The notes beneath the pieces are model-generated. The model was not told the origin of the DNA. It saw only the letters and a list, made by a program, of their open reading frames with translations, and did not search any database. Below, one piece after another: positions 55,451 to 64,000 of a stretch of DNA of 64,000 nt. Origin of the DNA: Shinisaurus crocodilurus (lineage: Eukaryota; Chordata; Lepidosauria; Squamata; Shinisauridae); NCBI GenBank assembly GCA_021292165.1, contig CM037879.1, positions 41,261,802 to 41,325,801 of the forward strand, written 5' to 3'. Position 1 is the stretch's first letter, and every line of letters begins with the position of its first letter. The position numbers and the translations under genes are program-made.

Positions 55451-55623
55451 TGGGAATTGGTCAGAATGAACTTAATATTGAATATATACAAAACTGACAT
55501 GGACCAGATATAGAGTGACTTGTACACCCCTAACTGAGAAATGGATACTGTTACATATAATCAAACTTCCAGAAAATAGACACTCCACATATTAGCATTC
55601 AAATTGGGTGAAAGGATTAGCAT

Positions 55624-55712
55624 GAGCCTATGCATGTTTACTGAGAAATCCCACTATAATTATTCCATGGGATTTACTCCCAAGCATAGGAATGTATAGG
55701 ATTTGTAATATA
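55624..55712. repeat. GTAAGT-type palindromic MITE, diverged
   Basis: GAGCCTATGCATGTTTACTG, TATTCCATGGGATTTACTCC and TGTATAGGATTTGTAATA keep the inverted order. Confidence 0.6.
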
Positions 55713-55772
55713 ACACAGTAAAATGAGAATTCCCCTATTAATATATGTACTGGCTAAAACACATGTATATAG

Positions 55773-55850
55773 CTCATTTATTTATTTATTGTATTTTTAA
55801 ATCGCCCATCTAGCCGGTACCCAGCCAGCTCATTCGGACACCTAAACACA
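55773..55850 (-). mobile_element. L2 3'-tail fragment
   Basis: CATTTATTTATTTATTGTAT then AAATCGCCCATCTAGCCGGT is the reverse complement of the tail form at 41.4 kb. It borders the next foldback copy. Confidence 0.65.
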
Positions 55851-55878
55851 TCTAAGGAATCTCTCAACTCTTTGTTGT

Positions 55879-56179
55879 TGGGGAGTGGGGATGAGCATGC
55901 TAGTTCCACCCCCTTCTGTCGCCATTTGCATCACCTTCCACGTGTAGAGGGCAACTGTTTGAAACAGGGAGCCTCCTCTGTCCACGGAGGCTCTTCCCGA
56001 GATTTAGTACCTTGATTCTCCAGGGTTCTAACTTGTGCAGAGAGACTAGACAGATAAAGGAAGCTCCCCGCTGTAGACAGTCACTTTCTACAGGTGAAGG
56101 GTGATGAGGATGTGATGTGGGGAGCAGAGCTATCGCCCCTGCTCTCTCATTGCATGTTGAGACTACATGCTTCACAAAA
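55879..56179 (-). repeat. Foldback repeat, copy 2
   Basis: The inverted relative of the 53.41-53.70 kb unit, about 301 bases, from TGGGGAGTGGGGATGAGC to CTACATGCTTCACAAAA. Both copies translate to similar peptides (HVVSTCNERAGAIAL, SFICLVSLHKLEPWRIKVLN), which shows the similarity clearly, but no protein family fits. Confidence 0.75.
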
Positions 56180-56225
56180 GGCTAAGGTTATGATCCAATT
56201 GCAGAATTTTAAGTCAATCGAGTCT

Positions 56226-56392
56226 CGTGGCTCCAGTGTTAGTGGGATGGTGTATCCATTCTTTGTTTTAAGGAGCTATCCATGGTGCTGAACCCGATCC
56301 CCACAATACGATCAGCATCATGGATAGCTGCTTTAAAGTTCAGACTGATATCCGGAGTGGGTACACTGCCCCACTGACATTGGAACCACCAG
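56226..56392. repeat. Foldback repeat around GGCTCCAGTGTTAGTGGG
   Basis: GGCTCCAGTGTTAGTGGGAT (56229-56248) is mirrored by CCCACTGACATTGGAACC (56371-56388), and AGCTATCCATGGTGCTGAAC (56274-56293) by CAGCATCATGGATAGCTGC (56313-56331). Arms are about 75 bases, about 75% alike by eye, around a short loop. Confidence 0.65.
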
Positions 56393-56994
56393 CTACTGCT
56401 GCTGAGACTGCAAATGAGTAAATTCCCAGGCAATGTGGGTAACAGAGTAAAAAGATATGGTCTGGGGGTAGAAAAAGGTCACAGGGTGAAGTGAGAAGGT
56501 GAGAAGTTTGAGGAGGGGAACATGGAGAAATGACCTGGCAGTGATTTTCTTGGACAGTTCAGTTTCACTGAGTCTGTATATGCTTAGATTTTGGGAGGGG
56601 GTCCATTTTTGGATTGCCGAGAAGATGGATGCTGCCTCACAAACTGTTTTCAACTCACTAAGAGAAGGCTCATTCCCATTTACCACCATGTTCTCAAAGA
56701 ACCAGAAGAAAGGGTGCCTAAAAGACACTTGTGGTACTTGAGAACTCAGGTGTTCTTCAAAAGGCAAGGATGGAAGGTAGGCTCAAAGCTGCCAGAATTC
56801 TCCAGAACCAACAGAACCTGGTAAAAAGATAGAAAAGCTGGGCAAGATCTCAGGAAAAACAGCAAGAAAGAAATAGAGTTCCAGCTGACGGACAGGCCAG
56901 CTGTTAGCAAAAGAGGTATACCTTTTCTTTTAATCCACATAGCAGGGATACATAGAGTGGGACTCTAAGCATGCTTAAGTCTGGATCCAGCCCC
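56393..56994. other. Unassigned, no gene seen
   Basis: Open frames on both strands at 56393-56767 and 56499-56741 lack recognised motifs. Confidence 0.35.
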
Positions 56995-57335
56995 AAACAT
57001 TTCAAAAAGTGCATACATTTGAAATGGTGGATACAAAAAAATGCATATATTTATCAAAGCACACCAAAACACTTTATTCAGTGTGTGTGGGTGTGGTGGA
57101 GGAGCAGAATTGTTTGATAAAATGTGAACATTTGAAAAAGTGCGCACAAAAAGGCGTACCTAAAAAAGCGTACAAAACTGTATATTTTGAAAAAAGGTGC
57201 GAGAAAGCCTGTATGCATGTTCGTGCGGAGCGAAAAACTTACAATTCACACTCTGACATGGAAACAAGGTGGAATGAATTTAACAGTGGAAAAATGAGAA
57301 TCTGAGTGAAATCAAGCTTGACAGATTCGCATCCA
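56995..57335. repeat. hAT-like MITE with AAAATGCAT/GTGCACA runs
   Basis: CATTTCAAAAAGTGCATACA, ACATTTGAAAAAGTGCGCAC and CGTGCGGAGCGAAAAACTTA resemble a family of long imperfect-repeat MITEs. A CATCCATC end near 57330 may be a worn CATCCCTG. Ends are uncertain. Confidence 0.35.
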
Positions 57336-57410
57336 TCTTTCATTGGTAAAGTCACAAGAGCACTGCAGGAAAGGAGGGGTTTCCCCCTGTTCAGTTGGTA
57401 GTCCTAACTG

Positions 57411-57434
57411 TGTGTGTGTGTGTGTGTGTGTGTG
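57411..57434. repeat. (GT)n microsatellite
   Basis: About twelve GT units. Confidence 0.9.
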
Positions 57435-57639
57435 CTCCCTCTTTTCAGAGTGCCAACATCTAAAGAAAGTTGCAGTGCTCTAAAGTGGGCCAAAAGACTT
57501 CTGAGCATTGAGTGAGGCTGGGAGGATTAGAACACAAATGTCTGACTGAAAGGAGATTGGATGGCAAAACAGTCCGGTTTGTCTGGGAGGCCAAGGGAAA
57601 TAATACAAATTAGACAAGTAATCAATAGCATTCAGACTT

Positions 57640-58110
57640 CTAAGTGAACGCCACAGAACAGAAACCTCAAGCTCGTTTAAATTGTGTCTCTGGAAAGTTT
57701 CCCTCTGCTGCAAACTGTAATAACACTTGTTACAGTTTTGTTAAGTGATATTCCCATTTTGATGGAGATTGTTTACCCAAACAAGGGAAAGAAAGCAGCT
57801 GTGTTAATTCTTCTTCCAAGCAGACTTTTTATGCATGAAGTAGCTTATTATGAAAGAACTGAGAAATTTCAAGATTCAATATTTCATTGTGAGCCTGATT
57901 AATTACACTTCATTAAACTAAAGATTAAAAGGAGTAAAGGCATATAGCTGTAGCTAAACAGCCAATGAAGGATGGATAGGATCATCATTAATTGTTTAGT
58001 GAAACTGTTTCAGGTCATCCAGTGGAGTATAACAAGGGCTAATGTAATGAAAAGAAACAAAGGGGAATTTAGGCCAAATGCATCAGGTACAATTTCCTAA
58101 AGGACAAGGT
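57640..58110. other. Candidate conserved noncoding element
   Basis: Non-repetitive, non-coding sequence with GAGCCTGATTAATTACACTTC near 57890, GATCATCATTAATTGTTTAG near 57979 and GTAATAACACTTGTTACAG near 57717. The dense ATTA/TAATTA content and lack of repeat wording suggest a regulatory element. Conservation is inferred only. Confidence 0.35.
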
Positions 58111-58653
58111 CCACTATTCTGCGGGACACTCTCAGTGGGAGGGATGTCTCTTGAACCTTTCAGTATTAGTTTAGGCTGGGGTAGGGCAACTTTCTTTTGT
58201 ATGCACGATGCTCAGCAATGCATATAAAAAGCGCTTTCAGCACCACACTGCTGAAAGATAATGGGATTGATAAAATCATTCATTTTTTAAAAGACCAACA
58301 CATGTGGATTTTTAGGGTCAAACTAGACATAATGCTAATGACATCATTAGCAACTATGTTTATGTTTTGGGTTTTTTTAAGTATATGAGCTGTGTATGAT
58401 CCAGTTTTTTCACCAGAACTGCAGCACATGGGGAGGGGGGAGGTTAGCCTCCCTCACTAGACACTGCCTCAGGGATCACCCCTCAGCCTACCACCACCAC
58501 AGCATACCCCATTCAGCTGGGTCCCGAACTCAGTCCCCCAACCCTCTGTGTAGCATTTTTGGGAGCTGGATGGGCAGCCATGGAGAAGAGGGGGCAGGGA
58601 AGTCTGCTTCCATGAGCCCTCTTGAATATACCAAAATCTGGATCCAACCCATT
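58111..58653. other. Unassigned, no gene seen
   Basis: No recognised feature. Open frames at 58396-58734 and 58469-58942 overlap the MITE cluster that follows. Confidence 0.35.
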
Positions 58654-58990
58654 GACTGGGTTCACAATAACCAACACTCAAAGGTTGAGTATAAGTCAAA
58701 TGTGGGTTGTCATCGAACTGTAGGTTGTTGTTGAAATGTGGGTCATCGTGTTGTCTGAATCCAACTTCTCGCACAAACCATGGTTGGTTAACTATGAACA
58801 ACCCATGAAGAGAACCCATGGTTTGTTTTTGGGTTGTGAACTGTGGGTTGTTCGTGGTTAACCAACCATGGTTTGTTAGTGTGGCTGGGTTCAGACAACA
58901 CGATAACCCATGTTTCAACAACAACCCATGGTTCAACAACAACCCACACTCAACCCTTAGTGTGGGTTATTGTGTTGTCTGAACCCAGCC
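58654..58990. mobile_element. Nested AACCATGG-type palindromic MITEs
   Basis: The outer left end GACTGGGTTCACAATAACC and right end, mirrored as GGCTGGGTTCAGACAACAC, bracket the cluster. A second left end (GGCTGGGTTCAGACAACACG) starts at 58883, and a second right end (CGTGTTGTCTGAATCCAAC) lies at 58748-58766. The middle 58777-58880 is a hairpin of AAACCATGGTTGGTTAAC and its mirror GTTAACCAACCATGGTTT-like arm. The simplest reading is one palindromic element inserted in, or joined to, two copies of another. Confidence 0.65.
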
Positions 58991-59459
58991 ACTGTGTTTA
59001 CCCTGTGATAGTCTTATTATCAAGACTATTAAAAGAGACAAACTTGAGTCGCTTTTAAAAATCTTGATGGATACATTCCAAAGAACCTTAATAAATAGAG
59101 CTGGGGGTTCTCAAATATTGGTGTCCCCCTTTTACTTGCATTTTACTTGATCCATGATGCTAGGCAGATTCCATGAGCTTTCCCATGAAGAGTAAATCTC
59201 AATGGAGCTCAAAAACTATTGAGCTAGTGCAAAAACTATTGAGCTAGTGAGTTCACTGTGGAGTAAGCTGGAGAAGACTGAAATTTACCAATGTGGTGTT
59301 AGCTGGATAAGTGCTATATTGATAAGAACTACATTGATGTCTTGGTTTACATGTTAAATTATTTCCTCTGAGGTGAGAGGGAGACAATCACGTTTGAAAT
59401 GCACAGGAAAATTGAAAATCAGCTTGTAAATAAGCAGATCTGTATTTTCCATCCTCTTG
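58991..59459. other. Unassigned, no gene seen
   Basis: A direct repeat of CAAAAACTATTGAGCTAGTG occurs near 59209-59246. Nothing else recognised. Confidence 0.35.
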
Positions 59460-60493
59460 TAGGGATGTATGAGAATTTAGTTTCTAATCAACTGAATGTG
59501 TCCCGTTTGCAATCACAAATTTGAGCAGGAGCACTGCACTTTAAAAAAAAAGAAAGAAAAAGAAATGTTTGTTAATTCCCAAAATTGTGATTGCATTAAT
59601 AAAAATGCATATATACATTTTTTAGAAATGTGCCTTATGAAATGTGCCTTTTTCAAAAAGTGTGCATTTTCATGCTTCAGTCAATAGGGGGAAAGTGAAA
59701 AGGCTAAAAAATGCTTCAGCCTTGATGGCTCACAATCCACCCTGTAGGCCTGACTGCCTACGTGGATACAGCAGAGCGTGAGTTGGGAGATTTAGCCTCT
59801 GTCTCATGTGTGTAACCGGCCCATGTAGTTCACACAGAGATTCAGCTTTCTCTCCTGCACGCAGCACATTCCAAGCGTCTCGGATTACAGCCAACTCCAG
59901 CTTGCCCGTCCAGTCAGCTCAACTGTAATTAGGAATTGCCATAGAATCCACCACAGGGTTTTTACTACCTGTTTATTCTATATCAGAGTAAATACAATTT
60001 CCTAGGTTACAGTCTATATTGCGTAGCATAGTCCAGTGGACCAAGTCCACCCTGGCAGACAGAGCATCAGAGAGAAGAGACCAGAAGATGCATACAGAAA
60101 GCAATCCTTCTCTCAATAGCGAAAGTTACAGGAAACGAAACTTAACAATCATACTACGTCATCAGAAAGTACAAACCATGTGATCAGCTCATATTTCTTT
60201 CCCACCTCCTTTTCCCATGAGAATAGAATAGTGGTGTCAGACTAAACAAGATTGTTATTCTAGCCATCCTGTACCTTTCCAAATGAAAACACTTGTGCCA
60301 CAGCTGTTGTTGTCTTACATGTCCCAACAGAAAGTACACACTTTCGAAAAATATCCACAGAAATGCACACTTTCCGTGTTTGACTGAGCCAAAAACAGGT
60401 CGAAAATTAAAACAGGAATGAGCCGAAATGAGCTTCCAAGTGATTTTCAGAGAATTTCGGTGAGCTTGAAAATTGCTGGTTCTCCCATCCCTG
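59460..60493. mobile_element. Possible hAT-like MITE split by an LTR
   Basis: TAGGGATGTATGAGAATTTAG at the left and GGTTCTCCCATCCCTG at the right resemble the CAGGGATG...CATCCCTG ends of hAT elements here. The interior has AAAGTGTGCATTTTCATGC and GAAATGCACACTTTCCGTG, a wording also found at 57 kb. Without the inserted LTR it would be about 400 bases. No 8-base duplication matches, so the outer limits are tentative. Confidence 0.4.
59696..60329 (-). mobile_element. Probable solo LTR with 5-bp duplication
   Basis: The segment starts TGAAAAGG and ends CCCAACA on the plus strand. GAAAG is present at 59691-59695 and 60330-60334. On the minus strand it reads TGTTGGGACATG...CCTTTTCA, with an AATAAA at about 59970-59975, some 275 bases before the end. 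TG...CA ends, a 5-base duplication and a polyadenylation signal together fit a solo LTR of about 634 bases. No internal genes adjoin it. Confidence 0.55.
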
Positions 60494-60601
60494 TCTTAAA
60501 ATACAATTTTCTGGTATCAGGGCAGGGTCTGGATATGGGGCCAGGGATCAGAATTCAGCAGTGTGTTGAGGGGGGGAGCAGCCCAGCAGTTCTGGGTGTT
60601 C

Positions 60602-60746
60602 TAGGCCAGCCTTCTCCAACATGGTGCCCCTCCAGATGTTTTGGGCTACAAGTCCCATCATTTCTGGCCATTGACCATGCTAGCTGGGGCTGATGGGAGT
60701 TATAGTTCAAAACATCTGGAGGGCACTACATTGGGGAAGTCTGTTC
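60602..60746. repeat. Palindromic CCAACCTGGTGCC-family MITE
   Basis: CAGCCTTCTCCAACATGGTG, CTCCAGATGTTTTGGGCTAC, CATGCTAGCTGGGGCTGATG and the mirrored AAAACATCTGGAGGGCAC form the most complete hairpin copy in the window. Confidence 0.85.
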
Positions 60747-61227
60747 TAGGGTGTAGCCCATTGCTTTGGGTGAGTCTGGGGGCCCAGGGGAAAAGGTGCC
60801 TGTTCACCTCAGTTGCTATTGGACCGGCTACCTACATTTCTTTCATCTGCATATGCCTGGGATTCAACATGGTAGTTTCTTCATGTGCCTTCCCGTTGAG
60901 CTACGCTCCCTCCCCCTCATATCTTTACACATTTCTCTGCAACCATGAGAGCTAATGGTCGTAAGATGCTTGGATGGTCAGGATCTTCACAAGAGTGCTG
61001 TCCATTAGTAAGAATTCAGTGGATCTCTGTTGGAATGGAATGCAACATATATTGGAAATGAACATGTTAGCCCCATCTGATCAGCAATGTGCTTATTATG
61101 TCAGGGAAGAATAAAGGCTGCAACTTGAAAAATAATAATAAATTGATAGGATCTTGCCCCTTCAACATTTACTTTGATTTCTGTGCAAATTTTGCCAGTA
61201 TGAAAAGATGACATCTTTATAGGTTTA
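60747..61227. other. Unassigned, no gene seen
   Basis: No recognised feature. Confidence 0.3.
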
Positions 61228-61262
61228 AAAAAAAAAGAAAGAAAGAAAGAAAGAAAAAGAAA
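61228..61262. repeat. (GAAA)n tract
   Basis: Poly-A followed by about five GAAA units. Confidence 0.85.
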
Positions 61263-61314
61263 AGCTCATGGAGATTTTTTGGAATTAAAATATTTCTTCT
61301 GATGAAAGGGATTA

Positions 61315-61740
61315 GTCGAAGTTTGCTCACTTGGTGTAATTAGTGCATATGGTCCAGCTGTGAAGAAGTAGCTGAGGACTTCTAACTTATTATTAATTAG
61401 GCTCATTAAAATGCAAGTAAGAGAACGATGCCTAGGTAAACAATACCTTATGTCATAAAGTCATTACTTGATAAAAGCTAGTCTTGCTAGCAGAAGTCAT
61501 TCCTGATATTTTGTGGGATTTTTTTTTTTAAAGGCTCTGTGGGTGCTAGTTAACTACTCCTGACTGACATCAAGGACAGGCACATAAAGCTAGAAGGAGC
61601 CAGCGCTACGGTGCTGATATTTCTTTTCAAATCATTTCATAATATGTCTGGGTGAGGTCAAAGGTTGACAGGAAAATGACAGGCTTTCTTCAATTGCCGC
61701 AGTGTCACAGCGGGTGTGTGTCAATGAAATTTTTTCTGGG
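61315..61740. other. Candidate conserved noncoding element
   Basis: TGGTGTAATTAGTGCATATG near 61334 and TTATTATTAATTAGGCTC near 61387 are homeodomain- and POU-like sites in non-repetitive DNA. A T-run is at 61521-61530. No coding frame. Conservation is inferred only. Confidence 0.35.
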
Positions 61741-61749
61741 CCCCTCTGT

Positions 61750-61786
61750 GGTGTGTGTGTGTGTGTGTATGTGTGTTTTTACATGT
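61750..61786. repeat. (GT)n microsatellite
   Basis: About eleven GT units plus an imperfect extension. Confidence 0.85.
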
Positions 61787-62734
61787 TCACATTTCTTTTC
61801 CTTGTCTTGTCTAAAAATGGGCCAGGATTGGCAGATTTGTAATTAAAACCTCAACAGGGGAAGTTTAGAGACCAAAGCTAGGTTAGGAAATAGCAGGAAG
61901 CACAGTTCATAATTATAAGGACCTGACGGACAGAACAGATAATGGAATGCTTTATGAATAGGCACTGATTTCAAAAGAGGGCTCTGAGATTACAAGGACT
62001 TTTCATTGTTAATGAGTGAGGCTAAGTTTCCTATAAGTCAAATAGACCCTAAATTACAGCATCACAAATGATGCATTCAAATCAAGTGCTAAAATCCCAA
62101 CAAGACAGCCCACTGTAGGATCCCCCTCCCCAACCCAGTTTGATAAGTGTTTCCCTTTCTTTAAAGTCTATGCACGCTCACTTATAAATCACTCTAGTGA
62201 TGCAGCCTCCAGTATAAATGGATCAAAAGATGCTATTGACAGATGCTGAAATGAGTGTCTACCTTTAACACAGGGTCAATTGATAAGTGTCTGACCTAGA
62301 CTTTTGACTGACATGAAGTGCTGTCAGGCAGGTCTCTTTGTTACAAGCAATATAGCTAAATAGTGTCGTTGTTACTGTTGTTGTTTTTTAAAAAAACATT
62401 CAGGGGCATGTTTCAGACAATAATTTGTGATGAAGAAACAAAGTTTAGAACCAACATAAGGCATTCTGAGAGCAAGAAATTTAATGGTTCTGGGTTTGGG
62501 AAGATGGAAGTTTGATTCAATAAAGCTTTTCCAGTGTCACTTTATCACTATCATTCCTTTTAATCATCAGTCTGAAAGTGGATATAGGAAATTCTTTATC
62601 ACTGATGTTTGAAACCTCCATGGGAAATGAGCAATGGACTGAAGGTCTGTGGCCAGAACCACAAACAGTTGCAATGCTCAAAAAAGCAACTTCTTTGGAA
62701 GCACCTGTAGCCCAGAACTGAGGGTGAAGCAATG
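61787..62734. other. Unassigned, no gene seen
   Basis: No recognised repeat or exon. Confidence 0.35.
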
Positions 62735-63016
62735 TGGCAAGTAGGGTGGCCATGTGACCTACTTTGCAGAGGACAGTCCTCTGTTTGGAGGCATCCATTA
62801 TTGGAAGGGCTGCCCAGAACAAGTCTAGTTTAAAGATAAAAAGGGAGAGCAGGGGCCTTCTTGCCTATCAACATTTTGCACAGGCACACGGGTCATCTGG
62901 TCAGTCTTCCCCACTGTGGCGGTATTGTATTGTATTTCCATTCAAATCATAGTCATTATTTCTAAAATTGCATCTATACATGGGAAAGGGCTCAGTTCAT
63001 CCTTGGCCCTCCTTCC
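62735..63016. repeat. Probable repeat flank of the inverted repeat
   Basis: GTAGGGTGGCCATGTGACC, GCAGAGGACAGTCCTCTG and CCCAGAACAAGTCTAGTTT have a wording I associate with reptile repeats, but I cannot name the class. The block runs up to the left arm of the large hairpin. Confidence 0.35.
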
Positions 63017-63530
63017 AAAGCTTTCTCTCAGCATTCTCAAAGCTACTGTTATCCCTTTTGGTTGTGGAACTCAATGCATTGACTTCGCCCTCCCCTGTCC
63101 ATGGCCTCGAGCATTAGGACAACGCTGCCTGACTCATTGTCTGCCTTGGCCATCTTCCTGCCCACTATCACAAATTTGGGAACTGTCCTTCGTAGAAGTT
63201 GCTGGGGTACCACTTTGCCACTAGGATGGCCCACGTATACATCAGAAGAAAAAGAGAAAATGCACCACCCAAAAACATAGCACAAAAGAGGACACTGATT
63301 TGAATAATATTTGCATCTATACATATAAATCAGCAAAGGCAAATTTTATGCAAATCGGTATCCTCTTTTGTCCTACGTGTTTCGGCAGGAGGATGGCCAA
63401 AGCAAACAATGAGTCAGGCAGCGTTGTCCTAATGCTCGGGGCCATGCTCAGGGGAGGGCGAAGTCAATGCATTGAGTGCCACAACCAAAAGGGATAACAG
63501 CAGTTTTGAGAATGCTGAGAGAAAGCTTTT
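63017..63530. repeat. Large inverted repeat, 147-bp arms
   Basis: The left arm 63017-63163 and right arm 63384-63530 are reverse complements with about nine mismatches in 147, about 94% by hand count. Nearer the centre, 63271-63303 (AACATAGCACAAAAGAGGAC) and 63342-63378 (GTCCTACGTG and TCCTCTTTTG) are a second, less similar pair. A 105-base segment after the left arm has no partner. Frames on both strands encode the same peptide (MAKA-NESGSVVLML) only because of the symmetry. Confidence 0.85.
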
Positions 63531-63550
63531 ACACCACCATTTAGGGTGCA

Positions 63551-63705
63551 CAATTTATTTATTTATTTATTTATTTATTATATTTATACCCCACCTTTTC
63601 TCCTGCAAGGAACCCAAGGCGGCTTACATAGTCCTCCTCCTCCTCTCCATTTTATCCTCACAACAACCCTGTGAGGTAGGTTAGGCTGAGAGTCAGTCTC
63701 ACTGT
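63551..63705 (-). mobile_element. MIR-like SINE, 5'-truncated
   Basis: A (TTTA)n tail (63554-63580), ATTTATACCCCACCTTTTC, CCAAGGCGGCTTACATAG, CTCACAACAACCCTGTGAGG and TAGGCTGAGAGTCAG are the reverse complement of the SINE. It stops before the CACTGGGTGAC core. Confidence 0.85.
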
Positions 63706-63894
63706 CCCAGACCTTGGGCTCAGCAAGTATTTTGGTGGAGCTGTACAAGGCTATCCAGAAATGTCATGTCTGAAGTGTGGGATATAAACCTAGGCACAGC
63801 ACCTGTTACCACTCAAACAAATAGAAAAGCCCTTCAGAACAAATGACAAGTTGTAATCACTTCAGTGCTTCACTGTATTAAAATGAGTGCTGTG

Positions 63895-64000
63895 CCGAAA
63901 ATTTCTTTCACATTTTTTCCCAACCATTTTCATTCAATTTTATAGGAGAGAAAGTGCTTTCAAAAAGAAATTTGAAGGAGAAGAAAATTTCAGAGAAATT
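63895..64000. repeat. Possible AAAATTTC-type MITE running off the edge
   Basis: CCGAAAATTTCTTTCACATT and AGAAAATTTCAGAGAAATT resemble the right part of the 59.46-60.49 kb unit. The window ends before this can be tested. Bases 63706-63894 show nothing. Confidence 0.25.

Noticed and set aside
56393..56767. Overlapping frames on both strands as a gene
   Set aside because: No motif, no neighbouring exon and no codon pattern; frames of about 120 codons are expected by chance in 64 kb.
63049..63497. Frames on opposite strands encoding a shared MAKA-NESGSVVLML peptide
   Set aside because: The similarity follows from the inverted repeat and is not evidence of two related genes.

Overview
The window looks like nuclear DNA of a squamate reptile (lizard or snake). 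The evidence is its repeats: many 5'-truncated CR1 LINE copies ending in short TCTATGAT-type tails, several L2-clade LINEs, tRNA-headed MIR-like SINEs with the CTCACTGGGTGAC core and a GCTTACAT-type tail, GAGTC-rich hAT elements, and mariner-like MITEs. No prokaryotic operon and no convincing host exon was found. Almost every long open reading frame lies in a transposable element.

Layout. 1-2.5 kb: a 3'-complete LINE on the minus strand with an uninterrupted 753-codon reverse-transcriptase frame and a C-terminal zinc finger. 2.8-5.6 kb: three CR1 tails and one L2 tail, all minus strand. 7.1-7.9 kb: a probable solo LTR. 9.5-9.9 kb: a GC-rich repeat with a perfect hairpin, whose relative lies at 33.4-33.7 kb. 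13.3 kb: a tailless U6 snRNA fragment between 22-bp direct repeats. 14.4-17.5 kb: a nearly full-length L2 on the minus strand, endonuclease plus reverse transcriptase, broken by about three frameshifts. 21.5-25.7 kb: a mariner-like MITE, a composite GAGTC-repeat hAT element and a 1.4-kb GC-rich foldback element. 26.5 kb: another foldback element. 35.0-35.2 kb: a very regular array of TTGTGCAA/TTGCACAA octamers. 40.5-44.5 kb: an L2 fragment, a fossil hAT transposase, a second mariner-like MITE, and a CR1 interrupted by a 406-bp element whose empty site can be read. 47.6-49.2 kb: a hAT transposon with perfect 8-bp target duplications and a decayed transposase. 49.8-50.6 kb: a retroviral-type solo LTR. 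53-56 kb: an L2 interrupted by a foldback repeat that has an inverted relative 2.2 kb away. 58.6-60.5 kb: nested MITEs and a solo LTR. 63.0-63.5 kb: an inverted repeat with 147-bp arms about 94% alike.

Between the repeats lie stretches rich in TAATTA/ATTA motifs with no repeat signature (about 10.9-11.3, 23.9-24.1, 31.0-31.3, 51.6-52.0, 57.6-58.1 and 61.3-61.7 kb). They look like conserved noncoding elements, which would place the window in an intron or gene desert of a developmental locus; this is inference only.

The elements do not work as one pathway. Together they record successive insertions by LINE, LTR, hAT, mariner-like and possibly Harbinger-like machinery, and nesting orders several of these events in time. 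All repeat families were recognised by eye; family names and boundaries without a stated target duplication are approximate.
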